Below, one piece after another: positions 6,345-11,657 of a DNA stretch of 26,300 nt. The DNA lies in IMG/VR virus record IMGVR_UViG_3300042875_000284, positions 1 to 26,300 of that record; one strand, given 5' to 3'. The stretch is from a virus. A program made the translations under genes and the position numbers. The notes under the pieces are model-generated. The model saw only the letters and a program-made list of their open reading frames with translations. It had not been told where the DNA came from and did not search any database. Numbering within the stretch: position 1 is the first letter of the stretch; each line of letters begins with the position of its first letter.

Positions 6345-8154
6345 CGTTAATGATTTGTAATTTTTTATTTAATAATCTTAAGTCCATACAAGTTTTATGA
6401 TCCTTAATATTTGCAGCTTCATTGTATTTATAATGAGCGTTTTGATACTCAGTGTAAATACCTAACCTTATAGCATATCCAACTCTTTTGTGAATTTCCT
6501 TTTTTACAAGTTTGATTTTTTCGTACTTAGGAATTTCATCTATTTTATTGTTTTCCTGAGGTTCATCTTTCTGAATATTCCTTGCAATCATATTTTCAAA
6601 AATACTTGCTAAAGCATAGTTTAAATCTTTGACTTGGTTTAAAGCATCTATTTCTTGGTCAGTAAACTTATATCCATTGTTTATAATACCATGATTTCCA
6701 GCTATTATATCGTCGAATAAAGTTTGTATTGTTTTAGGTTTTCTTTCTAAACCTTCACTTAGTCCAGTATTAATCCTTTTATTTTCGTCTATTACAAAAT
6801 GCTTATAGCCTGCTTCAAGAGTTTCTGCAACCTCAGTAAATAAAGAAAAATTAGGATAATAAAAATAGCAATGGTCTATTGCATTTTGATAAACCTTGCA
6901 ATTTCTTACACCTCTACCCATTACTTGTTCAAAGTATGTCCTGGTTGTAATATTGTTTAAATACAGGATAACACGTATTTGAGGAATGTTTACTCCTTCA
7001 GAAACCATTTGAACAGTCACAACCCAATGCTTATTATTATTTCTAAATTCTTTTATTGTTTCGGTAGTTGAATCCGCGTCACTTGTAATAATAGAACAGC
7101 TTATATTTTGATTTTGTAGATTACTAAAAATACTTTTAGCATCTTCAATCGTGTTGGCAATAATTAAACCTTTTGCCTCAGGATAATAAGTATTTCTTAT
7201 TCCTTTTAATTCTTTGTTAGCTTGATTAAAAGCAATGTCAATAAAATTACTATTTCCATTTGAGGCATCTATTATTTGATTTAAATATTTTTTATTCTCC
7301 TCACCTATTATAACGCCACCTTCTCCATTAATAATTACATCAATAGGTCTAAATGAAGTAGGGCAACATATACGATCTTTTACACTTTGAGCATACGTGT
7401 AAGAATAATCTGTTTCAATTTCCCAACCATCAATATCATTAGATTTTGTTTCCTTATATTTTACAAAAGGTATTTTACTATTATCGCTTCTAAAAGGAGT
7501 TCCTGTTAAACATAAAATTACCCCAGCATTCTCACAAATATTTTCAAGTTCAATACCCCAGCTTCCAGAATCAGAAGCATGGTGATGTTCATCTAAAACT
7601 ACAATGGTTTTATTTGTTATCTTGTTTTTTAATGAATTAGTATTGTTTTTTAAAATTTGATAGCAAAGGGAAACACCATGAAAGTCAGGTTTCCAATGAT
7701 ATTTAAACAAATAATTTGCATCAATTTCAAGGTTAAATTTTTTACATTCAATAGCCCAATCCGTTTTAATAGCATCTTTTGGACTAAAAATAACAACATC
7801 AAATCCATCGTCAACGAAATTTTTTATAATTGACGAAGCCCACAAAGTTTTTCCTGAACCTACTCCAGCATGAAGTAAAAATACTTTGTTAGATTTAATT
7901 TCCTCATAGAATTTTTTAGTGGCTTCTATTTGCCATTGTCTCGGTTTAAATTCAAACATTTTATTAGATTTTTTTAAGTTACAAGTTGGACATAATGCCT
8001 GGGCATTATTTAATGAAGTTATCCCTCCTTTGCTAAAAGGTATAACGTGGTCAGCATGCCAAAACCTTGGAAGGTTGCATTTACACAACTGGCATTTGCC
8101 GTCAGCAAGTCTGTATAAAAATGCTTTTTCTGAATCGGAGTAATTCCTTTTCAT
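6316..8154 (-). CDS. HNH nuclease - SF2 helicase fusion
   Basis: The 612-residue product starts at the ATG at 8154-8152 (MKRNYSDSEKAF); an in-frame extension to 8265 would translate through the leader hairpins and is rejected. Residues 18-60 form a cysteine-bound HNH domain: CQLC (21-24), HADHVIPFSKGG (33-44), N50, CPTC (55-58). A superfamily 2 helicase follows: Walker A GVGSGKT (97-103), DEHH box (188-191), TGTP motif III (217-220), MVSEGVNIP motif V (383-391) and QVMGRGVR motif VI (410-417). The C-terminal 190 residues are helical and unassigned. The protein could unwind and nick DNA during replication or recombination, or attack foreign DNA. It is strikingly A+T-rich compared with flanking genes, suggesting separate origin, and has its own structured leader. 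Confidence 0.85.
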   Translation of the reverse strand: MKRNYSDSEKAFLYRLADGKCQLCKCNLPRFWHADHVIPFSKGGITSLNNAQALCPTCNLKKSNKMFEFKPRQWQIEATKKFYEEIKSNKVFLLHAGVGSGKTLWASSIIKNFVDDGFDVVIFSPKDAIKTDWAIECKKFNLEIDANYLFKYHWKPDFHGVSLCYQILKNNTNSLKNKITNKTIVVLDEHHHASDSGSWGIELENICENAGVILCLTGTPFRSDNSKIPFVKYKETKSNDIDGWEIETDYSYTYAQSVKDRICCPTSFRPIDVIINGEGGVIIGEENKKYLNQIIDASNGNSNFIDIAFNQANKELKGIRNTYYPEAKGLIIANTIEDAKSIFSNLQNQNISCSIITSDADSTTETIKEFRNNNKHWVVTVQMVSEGVNIPQIRVILYLNNITTRTYFEQVMGRGVRNCKVYQNAIDHCYFYYPNFSLFTEVAETLEAGYKHFVIDENKRINTGLSEGLERKPKTIQTLFDDIIAGNHGIINNGYKFTDQEIDALNQVKDLNYALASIFENMIARNIQKDEPQENNKIDEIPKYEKIKLVKKEIHKRVGYAIRLGIYTEYQNAHYKYNEAANIKDHKTCMDLRLLNKKLQIINDDISNFTKH

Positions 8155-8163
8155 AGTAAAAAT

Positions 8164-8198
8164 AAAAAAACCCACAAAGGCACTACTCTTTATGGGTT
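8164..8198 (-). terminator. Terminator-like hairpin (hairpin A of leader R)
   Basis: On the minus strand AACCCATAAAG (8198-8188) pairs with CTTTGTGGGTT (8179-8169) in an 11-bp stem with one U-G pair and an 8-nt loop, followed by seven T (8170-8164). It ends 9 nt before the helicase ATG. The U-G pair makes sense only for RNA from the minus strand. It may terminate upstream transcription or attenuate the helicase gene. Confidence 0.8.
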
Positions 8199-8256
8199 TA
8201 ATGAGGTAAATGGTTTCCTCAAATACCTTTTGCTGGGTAGTGCGTCCTGCAAAAAG
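8164..8256 (-). ncRNA. Three-hairpin leader R with complementary (kissing) loops
   Basis: Same layout as leader L. Hairpin C: CTTTTTGC (8256-8249) with GCAAAAGG (8233-8226), one U-G pair, 15-nt loop. Hairpin B: GAGGAAA with TTTACCTC (one bulge, about 8221-8204). Hairpin A with T run: 8198-8164. The C loop contains GCACTAC and the A loop contains GTAGTGC, seven complementary bases. Compared with leader L the loop sequences have changed completely while complementarity between the loops is kept, which is covariation support for a loop-loop contact. A TATATTTG box (8270-8263) lies just upstream, so the RNA could start at hairpin C. Confidence 0.72.
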
Positions 8257-8262
8257 TTTAAG

Positions 8263-8270
8263 CAAATATA
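8263..8270 (-). promoter_or_regulatory. Possible -7 promoter box for leader R and the helicase gene
   Basis: TATATTTG on the minus strand fits the Bacteroidota -7 consensus TAnnTTTG. A start about 7 nt downstream would fall at the base of hairpin C. No TTTG box is found at the usual -33 distance, so the call is weak. Confidence 0.35.
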
Positions 8271-8281
8271 CAAAATATTAT

Positions 8282-8374
8282 TTACTTTCTCCTCCTTTTT
8301 TTCCACGGCGGATTCCCCAGTGCGCTTTGCATTTCCATGTATTTTACCACGGCTGGCGGCGTTTCGTATGTCAC
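8282..8374 (-). CDS. Possible small basic-tailed ORF (GTG start)
   Basis: A 30-residue frame with a GTG start reads VTYETPPAVVKYMEMQSALG and ends in a basic WKKRRRK tail. It lies in the same frame as, and just after the TAA of, another short frame at 8384-8437 (MANFIKEALDKVFTEGN). The two could be halves of one small protein broken by the TAA that sits at the centre of the palindrome 8371-8400. Coding character is suggested by the amino-acid make-up only; there is no recognised family. Confidence 0.3.
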   Translation of the reverse strand: MTYETPPAVVKYMEMQSALGNPPWKKRRRK

Positions 8375-8400
8375 AGACGGAAATTAATTTCCCTCTGTGA
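8371..8400. repeat. 30-bp near-perfect palindrome
   Basis: The arms TCACAGA and TCTGTGA flank a perfect 14-bp core GGAAATTAATTTCC, with a single c/c mismatch in each arm junction and no loop. The centre is between 8385 and 8386. It lacks a T run, so it is not an ordinary terminator. It may be a protein-binding operator between the methyltransferase and the helicase leader, or an RNA-processing hairpin. Confidence 0.7.
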
Positions 8401-8437
8401 AAACCTTGTCCAATGCTTCTTTTATGAAATTTGCCAT
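8384..8437 (-). CDS. Possible 17-residue ORF upstream of the palindrome
   Basis: ATG at 8437-8435 overlaps the region just after the methyltransferase stop (8441-8443) and reads MANFIKEALDKVFTEGN before a TAA at 8386-8384. It is in frame with the short ORF at 8282-8374. Too short to support on its own. Confidence 0.25.
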   Translation of the reverse strand: MANFIKEALDKVFTEGN

Positions 8438-8440
8438 AAT

Positions 8441-9067
8441 TTACTTTTTCTCCCTTTTCACGAACAAAAGCCCCCAGGGCGTCACCTCCGTCGCTTCCCT
8501 CAGCAAGTCAAAACCGTGCCTTGCAAACATGGCAACCCATTCATCCTTTTGCTTCAAGTTGATATGTCCCCATTCAATGTCAAAGGCAGGATCGGCTGAG
8601 GCATGAGGCGTGGATGTGAAATAAAAATACTTCTTACAAGCTTTGTAAAGTATCGGCATGACAAAGGATATTTGTTGGTCGGTCATGTGTTCAAATACCT
8701 CCGTGGAATAAATGGCATCGTAACTGCCATACGTTTTTAATTCATACCTGCCCAGTTGGTACTTTGTCACCCATTTTGCAAGTAAATATCTCCCTGGGTC
8801 AATGCCCTTGCTTATCGCAAATTCTCTTTCATACGGGTTAATGTCATACCCAACGTGTTTATATAAGCCCACGCGCTGGCAGGCGGATAAAAAGAATCCA
8901 AGTCCTGAGCCAAATTCAAACACGGATTCGCACCCCATGATTTGCAAAACCCTTGCACCGTTGGTATGCAAGTTTACAAGGGGTTCGTAATCCGTGGTGG
9001 TAAAACCAAGTTCCACGGATTTGTCAAAAAAGAATTTGTTATCAATCATTTGTTTTGTTTTTATCAT
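8441..9067 (-). CDS. Class I SAM-dependent methyltransferase
   Basis: A 208-residue protein of the Methyltransf_23 type. Motif I is VFEFGSGLGFF (49-59) for SAM binding, with GYDINPYE (73-80) as the acidic motif II loop and YDAIYSTEVFEHM (116-128) as motif IV. The C-terminal part (HGFDLLREATEVTPWGLLF) matches the usual final strands. These enzymes typically methylate small molecules or glycans; no DNA-methylase DPPY-type motif is present, so DNA is an unlikely substrate. Two starts are possible: Met1 at 9067, whose ATG lies within a palindrome (9065-9088), or Met7 at 9049 (MIDNKFFFDK). It is the first gene of the leftward block. The phage glycosyltransferase at 10653-11657 could act in the same modification, which is speculative. 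Confidence 0.82.
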   Translation of the reverse strand: MIKTKQMIDNKFFFDKSVELGFTTTDYEPLVNLHTNGARVLQIMGCESVFEFGSGLGFFLSACQRVGLYKHVGYDINPYEREFAISKGIDPGRYLLAKWVTKYQLGRYELKTYGSYDAIYSTEVFEHMTDQQISFVMPILYKACKKYFYFTSTPHASADPAFDIEWGHINLKQKDEWVAMFARHGFDLLREATEVTPWGLLFVKREKK

Positions 9068-9088
9068 TTTGTTGACGTCAACGAAATG
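9065..9088. repeat. 24-bp palindrome overlapping the methyltransferase start
   Basis: A perfect 12-bp palindrome GTTGACGTCAAC (9071-9082) is flanked by CATTT and AAATG arms with one mismatch. The first ATG of the 8441-9067 gene (9067-9065) is the outer edge of one arm. In RNA it would form a hairpin that holds this start codon; in DNA it looks like an operator. It fits control of the first gene of the leftward block. Confidence 0.6.
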
Positions 9089-9096
9089 GTGTAATT

Positions 9097-9138
9097 TTAA
9101 GAGAGATTAAGAGAGATTTAATTAGAGATTTAAGAGAG
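9097..9138. repeat. Short tandem repeats (TTAAGAGAGA-type, four copies)
   Basis: Units TTAAGAGAGA (9097-9106), the same again (9107-9116), a variant TTTAATTAGAGA (9117-9128) and TTTAAGAGAG (9129-9138) follow head to tail. The tract is pure purine plus T on the plus strand and sits in the divergent region. It could be an initiator-binding iteron set or an A+T-rich unwinding element of a replication origin, but nothing else proves an origin. Confidence 0.5.
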
Positions 9139-9148
9139 GTTTAAAAAA

Positions 9149-9259
9149 AGCAAGGGCAGCATTCGAAACTGCACGGTGGATTTTATAAGGTTATTTTCTC
9201 TGTTTTACGTTGCAACATCCACCCAACCCTTAAGCGTCTACCAATTCCGCCACCTTGCT
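9149..9259 (-). tRNA. tRNA-Leu-like RNA with a 37-nt anticodon loop
   Basis: The 111-nt RNA has a perfect 7-bp acceptor stem (AGCAAGG/CCTTGCT), a Leu-type D arm (GCGGAATTGGTAGACGC) and a good T arm (GCAGT, TTCGAAT, GCTGC). At the canonical anticodon-stem place TAAGG (9232-9228) pairs with CCTTA (9190-9186), but the loop is 37 nt instead of 7. GGTGGAT (9223-9217) inside that loop pairs with ATCCACC (9181-9175) in the variable region, making a pseudoknot, and the loop also holds the palindrome GTTGCAAC. CCA is not encoded. No group I intron of that size is known, so it is either a degenerate tRNA or an RNA with a different job. No anticodon can be assigned. Confidence 0.6.
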
Positions 9260-9273
9260 AATTAATTTTAAAA

Positions 9274-9438
9274 TTAACTTAATAAATTACCTAAGAAAAT
9301 ACCTAATGCAAAAGTTGCTAACACTAGTCCTACAAATCTTCTGCTAGATACATCTTTAATAGGTACATCTTTAATAAAAGATGGTATTGTCCAACTCGAT
9401 ATGATAATTACCCATCCTACAATCATTGCTATTTCCAT
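9274..9438 (-). CDS. Small two-helix membrane protein
   Basis: A 54-residue protein starting at the ATG at 9438-9436 (MEIAMIVGWVIIISSWTIPS). Residues 3-20 and about 36-53 (FVGLVLATFALGIFLGN) are hydrophobic and long enough to span a membrane, separated by a charged IKDVPIKDVSSRR loop. It lies between two tRNA-like RNA genes on the same strand, 14-16 bp from each, so all may be on one transcript. Size and layout would suit a holin, a superinfection-exclusion protein or a small toxin, but nothing selects among these. An extension to 9513 would run into the tRNA-like gene and is rejected. Confidence 0.5.
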   Translation of the reverse strand: MEIAMIVGWVIIISSWTIPSFIKDVPIKDVSSRRFVGLVLATFALGIFLGNLLS

Positions 9439-9453
9439 AATTAAAATTTTAGT

Positions 9454-9547
9454 AGCAAGGGCGGGAATCGAACCCGCTTGTGCACCGCTCAACGTTGAGT
9501 AGCTTGCGTACACGGTTAGCCCTGGCGATACCTTTCGCCACCTTGCT
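9454..9547 (-). tRNA. tRNA-like RNA without a normal anticodon arm
   Basis: A 94-nt RNA with the same acceptor stem as the RNA at 9149-9259 (AGCAAGG/CCTTGCT), a D-like arm (GGCGA, 6-nt loop, TCGCC) and a perfect T arm (GCGGG, TTCGATT, CCCGC). Between D and T arms lie 46 nt that contain no 5-bp stem with a 7-nt loop. Instead GTGTAC (9513-9508) pairs with GTGCAC (9485-9480) just before the T arm and encloses the palindrome CTCAACGTTGAG. CCA is not encoded. It cannot decode in the normal way unless processed. Confidence 0.58.
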
Positions 9548-9552
9548 TTTTA

Positions 9553-9583
9553 CACCGTTCCATCCCTTTATCAACGCACGGTG
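9553..9583. other. Hairpin between two tRNA-like genes
   Basis: CACCGT (9553-9558) and ACGGTG (9578-9583) are perfect 6-bp arms around a 19-nt loop, in the 65-bp spacer between the tRNA-like RNAs. It may be a processing or spacer structure. Nothing else is seen in the spacer. Confidence 0.35.
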
Positions 9584-9612
9584 CCAGCATTGCTCAACCT
9601 TCGGGTGGTAAG

Positions 9613-9733
9613 TACAAGGGCGGGAATCGAACCCGCGGCACACTCGCTTGACACCCTACACACCTCATACTTTCGTATGGAACGGACTCGAACCGTTGTC
9701 GCCAGTTGCTCTAACCTACTGAGCTACCTTGTT
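9613..9733 (-). tRNA. tRNA-like RNA with two T arms and no anticodon arm
   Basis: The 121-nt RNA opens with AACAAGG, TA and a textbook D arm (GCTC, AGTAGGTTA, GAGC) and ends with the same T arm as the RNA at 9454-9547 (GCGGG, TTCGATT, CCCGC) and CCTTGTA; the acceptor pairs over six bases with an A/A end mismatch. The core holds a second complete T arm (AACGG, TTCGAGT, CCGTT; 9697-9681) and a perfect CATAC-GAAA-GTATG tetraloop hairpin (9679-9666). GGC(G)ACA after the D arm can pair with TGTGCC just before the final T arm. No anticodon stem-loop can be found. It might be a fusion of two decayed tRNAs. Confidence 0.55.
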
Positions 9734-9810
9734 AAACCTGCAAGTGAAGGAATCTAATCTTCGTCTTTTTGCCGTCGCAAAACATTTTAACATTAAACTA
9801 ACTTGCGCCA

Positions 9811-9826
9811 CAAAGTTACAAATATA
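9811..9826 (-). promoter_or_regulatory. Two possible leftward -7 promoter boxes
   Basis: TATATTTG (9826-9819) and TAACTTTG (9818-9811) on the minus strand both fit TAnnTTTG. They would drive the tRNA-like RNAs and the leftward block. No matching -33 TTTG is seen. The stretch 9734-9810 shows nothing else I can support. Confidence 0.35.
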
Positions 9827-9846
9827 TTCTTAAAAAATATTTTAAA

Positions 9847-9874
9847 TTTGATAACAAATAAAATATTATCTTTG
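9847..9874 (+). promoter_or_regulatory. Bacteroidota-type promoter for the rightward block
   Basis: TTTG (9847-9850), 16-bp spacer, TATCTTTG (9867-9874) match the known Bacteroidota -33/-7 consensus (TTTG and TAnnTTTG). A start near 9880 would leave a leader of about 12 nt before the SSB ATG at 9892, which has an A-rich upstream region (AGAAAGAAAAAATAC) and no strong Shine-Dalgarno. Confidence 0.7.
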
Positions 9875-9891
9875 CAGAAAGAAAAAATACA

Positions 9892-10269
9892 ATGATAAAA
9901 TTAATAGTCGCAGGTCGCATTGGTACAGATGCTGAAATCAAGTCCGTTGGCGATACAACCGTTTGTTCATTCTCGGTAGCTCATACGGAAAAGACATTTG
10001 GAAACAATCCAACTGAAAAGACGGTTTGGGTCACCTGTTCAATGTGGGGTGAGCGTGGCTCCAAACTTGCGCCTCACTTGCTAAAAGGTACTTATGTTGT
10101 CGTGGAAGGAACGGGCGGCGTGAATGCGTACATGAAGAACGGAGAACCGACGGGCGTAATTCGTTGCATGGTAAACAACATCGAGTTTGGAGGCAAGGCA
10201 ACGGCTGGGGAAAATAACCCGAAGATGACAAATGAAACAACGGTAAAAGACGAATCACTCCCATTTTAA
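9892..10269 (+). CDS. ssb: Single-stranded DNA-binding protein
   Basis: A 125-residue SSB with one OB-fold (about 1-100): LIVAGRIGTDAEIKSVGDTT, VCSFSVAHTEK, KTVWVTCSMWGERGSKLAPHL and KGTYVVVEGTGGVNAYMKNG follow the bacterial SSB pattern. A short disordered linker leads to the acidic tip DESLPF, which in bacterial SSB (DDDIPF) recruits replication and repair proteins. It is the first gene of the rightward block, behind a clear promoter, while the replication genes lie on the other strand. It coats single-stranded phage DNA during replication. Confidence 0.92.
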   Translation: MIKLIVAGRIGTDAEIKSVGDTTVCSFSVAHTEKTFGNNPTEKTVWVTCSMWGERGSKLAPHLLKGTYVVVEGTGGVNAYMKNGEPTGVIRCMVNNIEFGGKATAGENNPKMTNETTVKDESLPF

Positions 10270-10271
10270 TT

Positions 10272-10496
10272 ATGACGCCTGAGTATCAAAAGCAGTATCG
10301 GGAGAAAATGACCGAGTACCAGAAGCAAAAGCTAAGGGAATATTTTAGGCTTTATCACCAGAATCAATCACCTGAGAAAAAGGCCGAGAAAAGCATTAGG
10401 AATAAAGCGTGGTATCAAGCGAACAAAGAGAGGGTAAATAAATACCAAATGGAACGTTATTACAGATTAAAAGAACAAAAAAATGAATGTCAATAA
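10272..10496 (+). CDS. Small basic Tyr/Lys-rich protein
   Basis: A 74-residue, strongly basic, helical protein, MTPEYQKQYREKMTEYQKQK onward, with repeated YxK and YR segments (EYFRLYHQNQ, KAWYQANKERVNKYQ). It follows ssb by 2 bp and overlaps the next gene by 14 bp. The make-up resembles the fragment at 1-109 and small proteins near HNH genes in other phages. DNA or RNA binding is plausible from charge, but there is no recognised motif. Confidence 0.6.
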   Translation: MTPEYQKQYREKMTEYQKQKLREYFRLYHQNQSPEKKAEKSIRNKAWYQANKERVNKYQMERYYRLKEQKNECQ

Positions 10497-10656
10497 AACA
10501 GCCGCCGCCGTGTTTTCGGTAAGCTATCGGGATGAGAAAATAAGAAAGAAGTTGCTTGATTTGCAATTTCAGTTGTGGAAGGAAACCAACGTCAAGCACT
10601 CGATGGAAGAGGTTTTAAACCTTTTATTGGATAATTACCAAAAGAATAATAAATGA
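10483..10656 (+). CDS. Small protein, possibly ribbon-helix-helix-like
   Basis: A 57-residue protein (MNVNKTAAAVFSVSYRDEKI onward) too short for a usual ORF cutoff but well supported: it overlaps the gene before by 14 bp and the glycosyltransferase start by an ATGA overlap (10653-10656). The pattern, a short strand followed by two helices (RDEKIRKKLLDLQFQLWKE and HSMEEVLNLLLDNYQKN), resembles CopG/Arc-type ribbon-helix-helix repressors. If so it could regulate this block. The fold call is tentative. Confidence 0.55.
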   Translation: MNVNKTAAAVFSVSYRDEKIRKKLLDLQFQLWKETNVKHSMEEVLNLLLDNYQKNNK

Positions 10657-11657
10657 GGCTAGGCATTGTAACCAATTTAACCAGCCCAACGACTGATTAT
10701 TATCGGTCGGTCAATCCATTTATGCGGCTTCGTTCTCAAATGGTAAATCTTCATATTACTTACCTCAATCCTGAGACGGTAAAGTGGTACGATTTTTACG
10801 ACGTTGATGTTATCTTATTTCAACGCCCAAACGGTGACGGCATGTTATCAATGATTGCTGAGGCGAAGAAGATGGGTAAGAAAATCATCCTTGACCATGA
10901 CGATCTTTTGCATGAGGTTAACGCCGCGAATCCAGCGTCGGCACACTTCGGGAAACCTCAGGTAAAAGAATCGGTTGAAAAGGCTTTCAAGTACGCTGAT
11001 TATATCATCGTTTCAACGCCATACCTCAAAGAGTTTTACAAGCAATTCTTTGACGAAAGTAAAATAATGGTTATTCCCAATGCCATTGACTTCCAAGTAA
11101 CGCCCCTTTGTCCCGTGTCACCTGATAAGCTGGAGGCAAAAGTAAAACGCGTGTTGTGGCGTGGAAGCATGACGCACATTGAGGACTTGAAAACTGTGGA
11201 TACGTTTTGGCATTATGTCAGCAGCCGCAAGGACACCGAGGTGGCATTCATTGGAATCCCTGAGTGGTTGGGAAAAACATTGTATCCGAATGTCAAGGTC
11301 ATACCGTGGAACAATTCCTTATTTCAATATTTCGAGTTAATCAAAAACAGTGCGGCTCATTACGCCGTGTTTCCGTTGACAAATGACAATTTCAATCAAA
11401 GTAAGTCGAATAACTTTGCTATGGAAATGCTTGTCACAGGTTGCGTGCCTTATGCACCGAAGGAAATAACGGAGTTCAATGTTCCAGGCGTTCGGTTGTA
11501 CGAGGGTTCAGACGATTTGTATTATCAATTTGAAAAGGCTTTGGAAAAGGATGGGAATTATTTTAATCATTTGCAGGCAGGCAGGAAATGGCTTTTGACT
11601 GAGCGAAATTTGCTCACCGTCAACAACAAACGTAAACAAGTGTTAAAAGGAATATGA
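10653..11657 (+). CDS. GT-B fold glycosyltransferase (family 1/4-like)
   Basis: The 334-residue product looks like a two-domain GT-B glycosyltransferase. The N-terminal Rossmann half has MRLGIVTNLTSPTTDYYRSV, DVDVILFQRPNGDG and KKIILDHDDLLHEV (a pattern common in phage and bacterial surface-glycan enzymes), then VEKAFKYADYIIVSTPYLKE and KIMVIPNAIDF at the domain junction (about 140-150). The C-terminal half has VKRVLWRGSMTHIEDL, EVAFIGIPEWLG and the donor-site region KSNNFAMEMLVTGCVPYAP (about 250-270). It transfers a sugar from a nucleotide-sugar to an unknown acceptor: virion protein, phage DNA base or host glycan. It precedes the ParB-like and ABC-GNAT genes in one operon, so DNA is a candidate acceptor. 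Confidence 0.8.
   Translation: MRLGIVTNLTSPTTDYYRSVNPFMRLRSQMVNLHITYLNPETVKWYDFYDVDVILFQRPNGDGMLSMIAEAKKMGKKIILDHDDLLHEVNAANPASAHFGKPQVKESVEKAFKYADYIIVSTPYLKEFYKQFFDESKIMVIPNAIDFQVTPLCPVSPDKLEAKVKRVLWRGSMTHIEDLKTVDTFWHYVSSRKDTEVAFIGIPEWLGKTLYPNVKVIPWNNSLFQYFELIKNSAAHYAVFPLTNDNFNQSKSNNFAMEMLVTGCVPYAPKEITEFNVPGVRLYEGSDDLYYQFEKALEKDGNYFNHLQAGRKWLLTERNLLTVNNKRKQVLKGI

Noticed and set aside
8155-8265. 37-residue N-terminal extension of the HNH-helicase
   Set aside because: It would be translated from the structured leader, including the terminator-like hairpin, and reads unlike protein; the HNH domain begins normally from the ATG at 8154.
9149-9733. tmRNA or self-splicing intron as the explanation of the long tRNA-like RNAs
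   Set aside because: tmRNA has a large mRNA-like part and no normal D arm; group I introns need far more than 30 nt. Neither fits these sizes.
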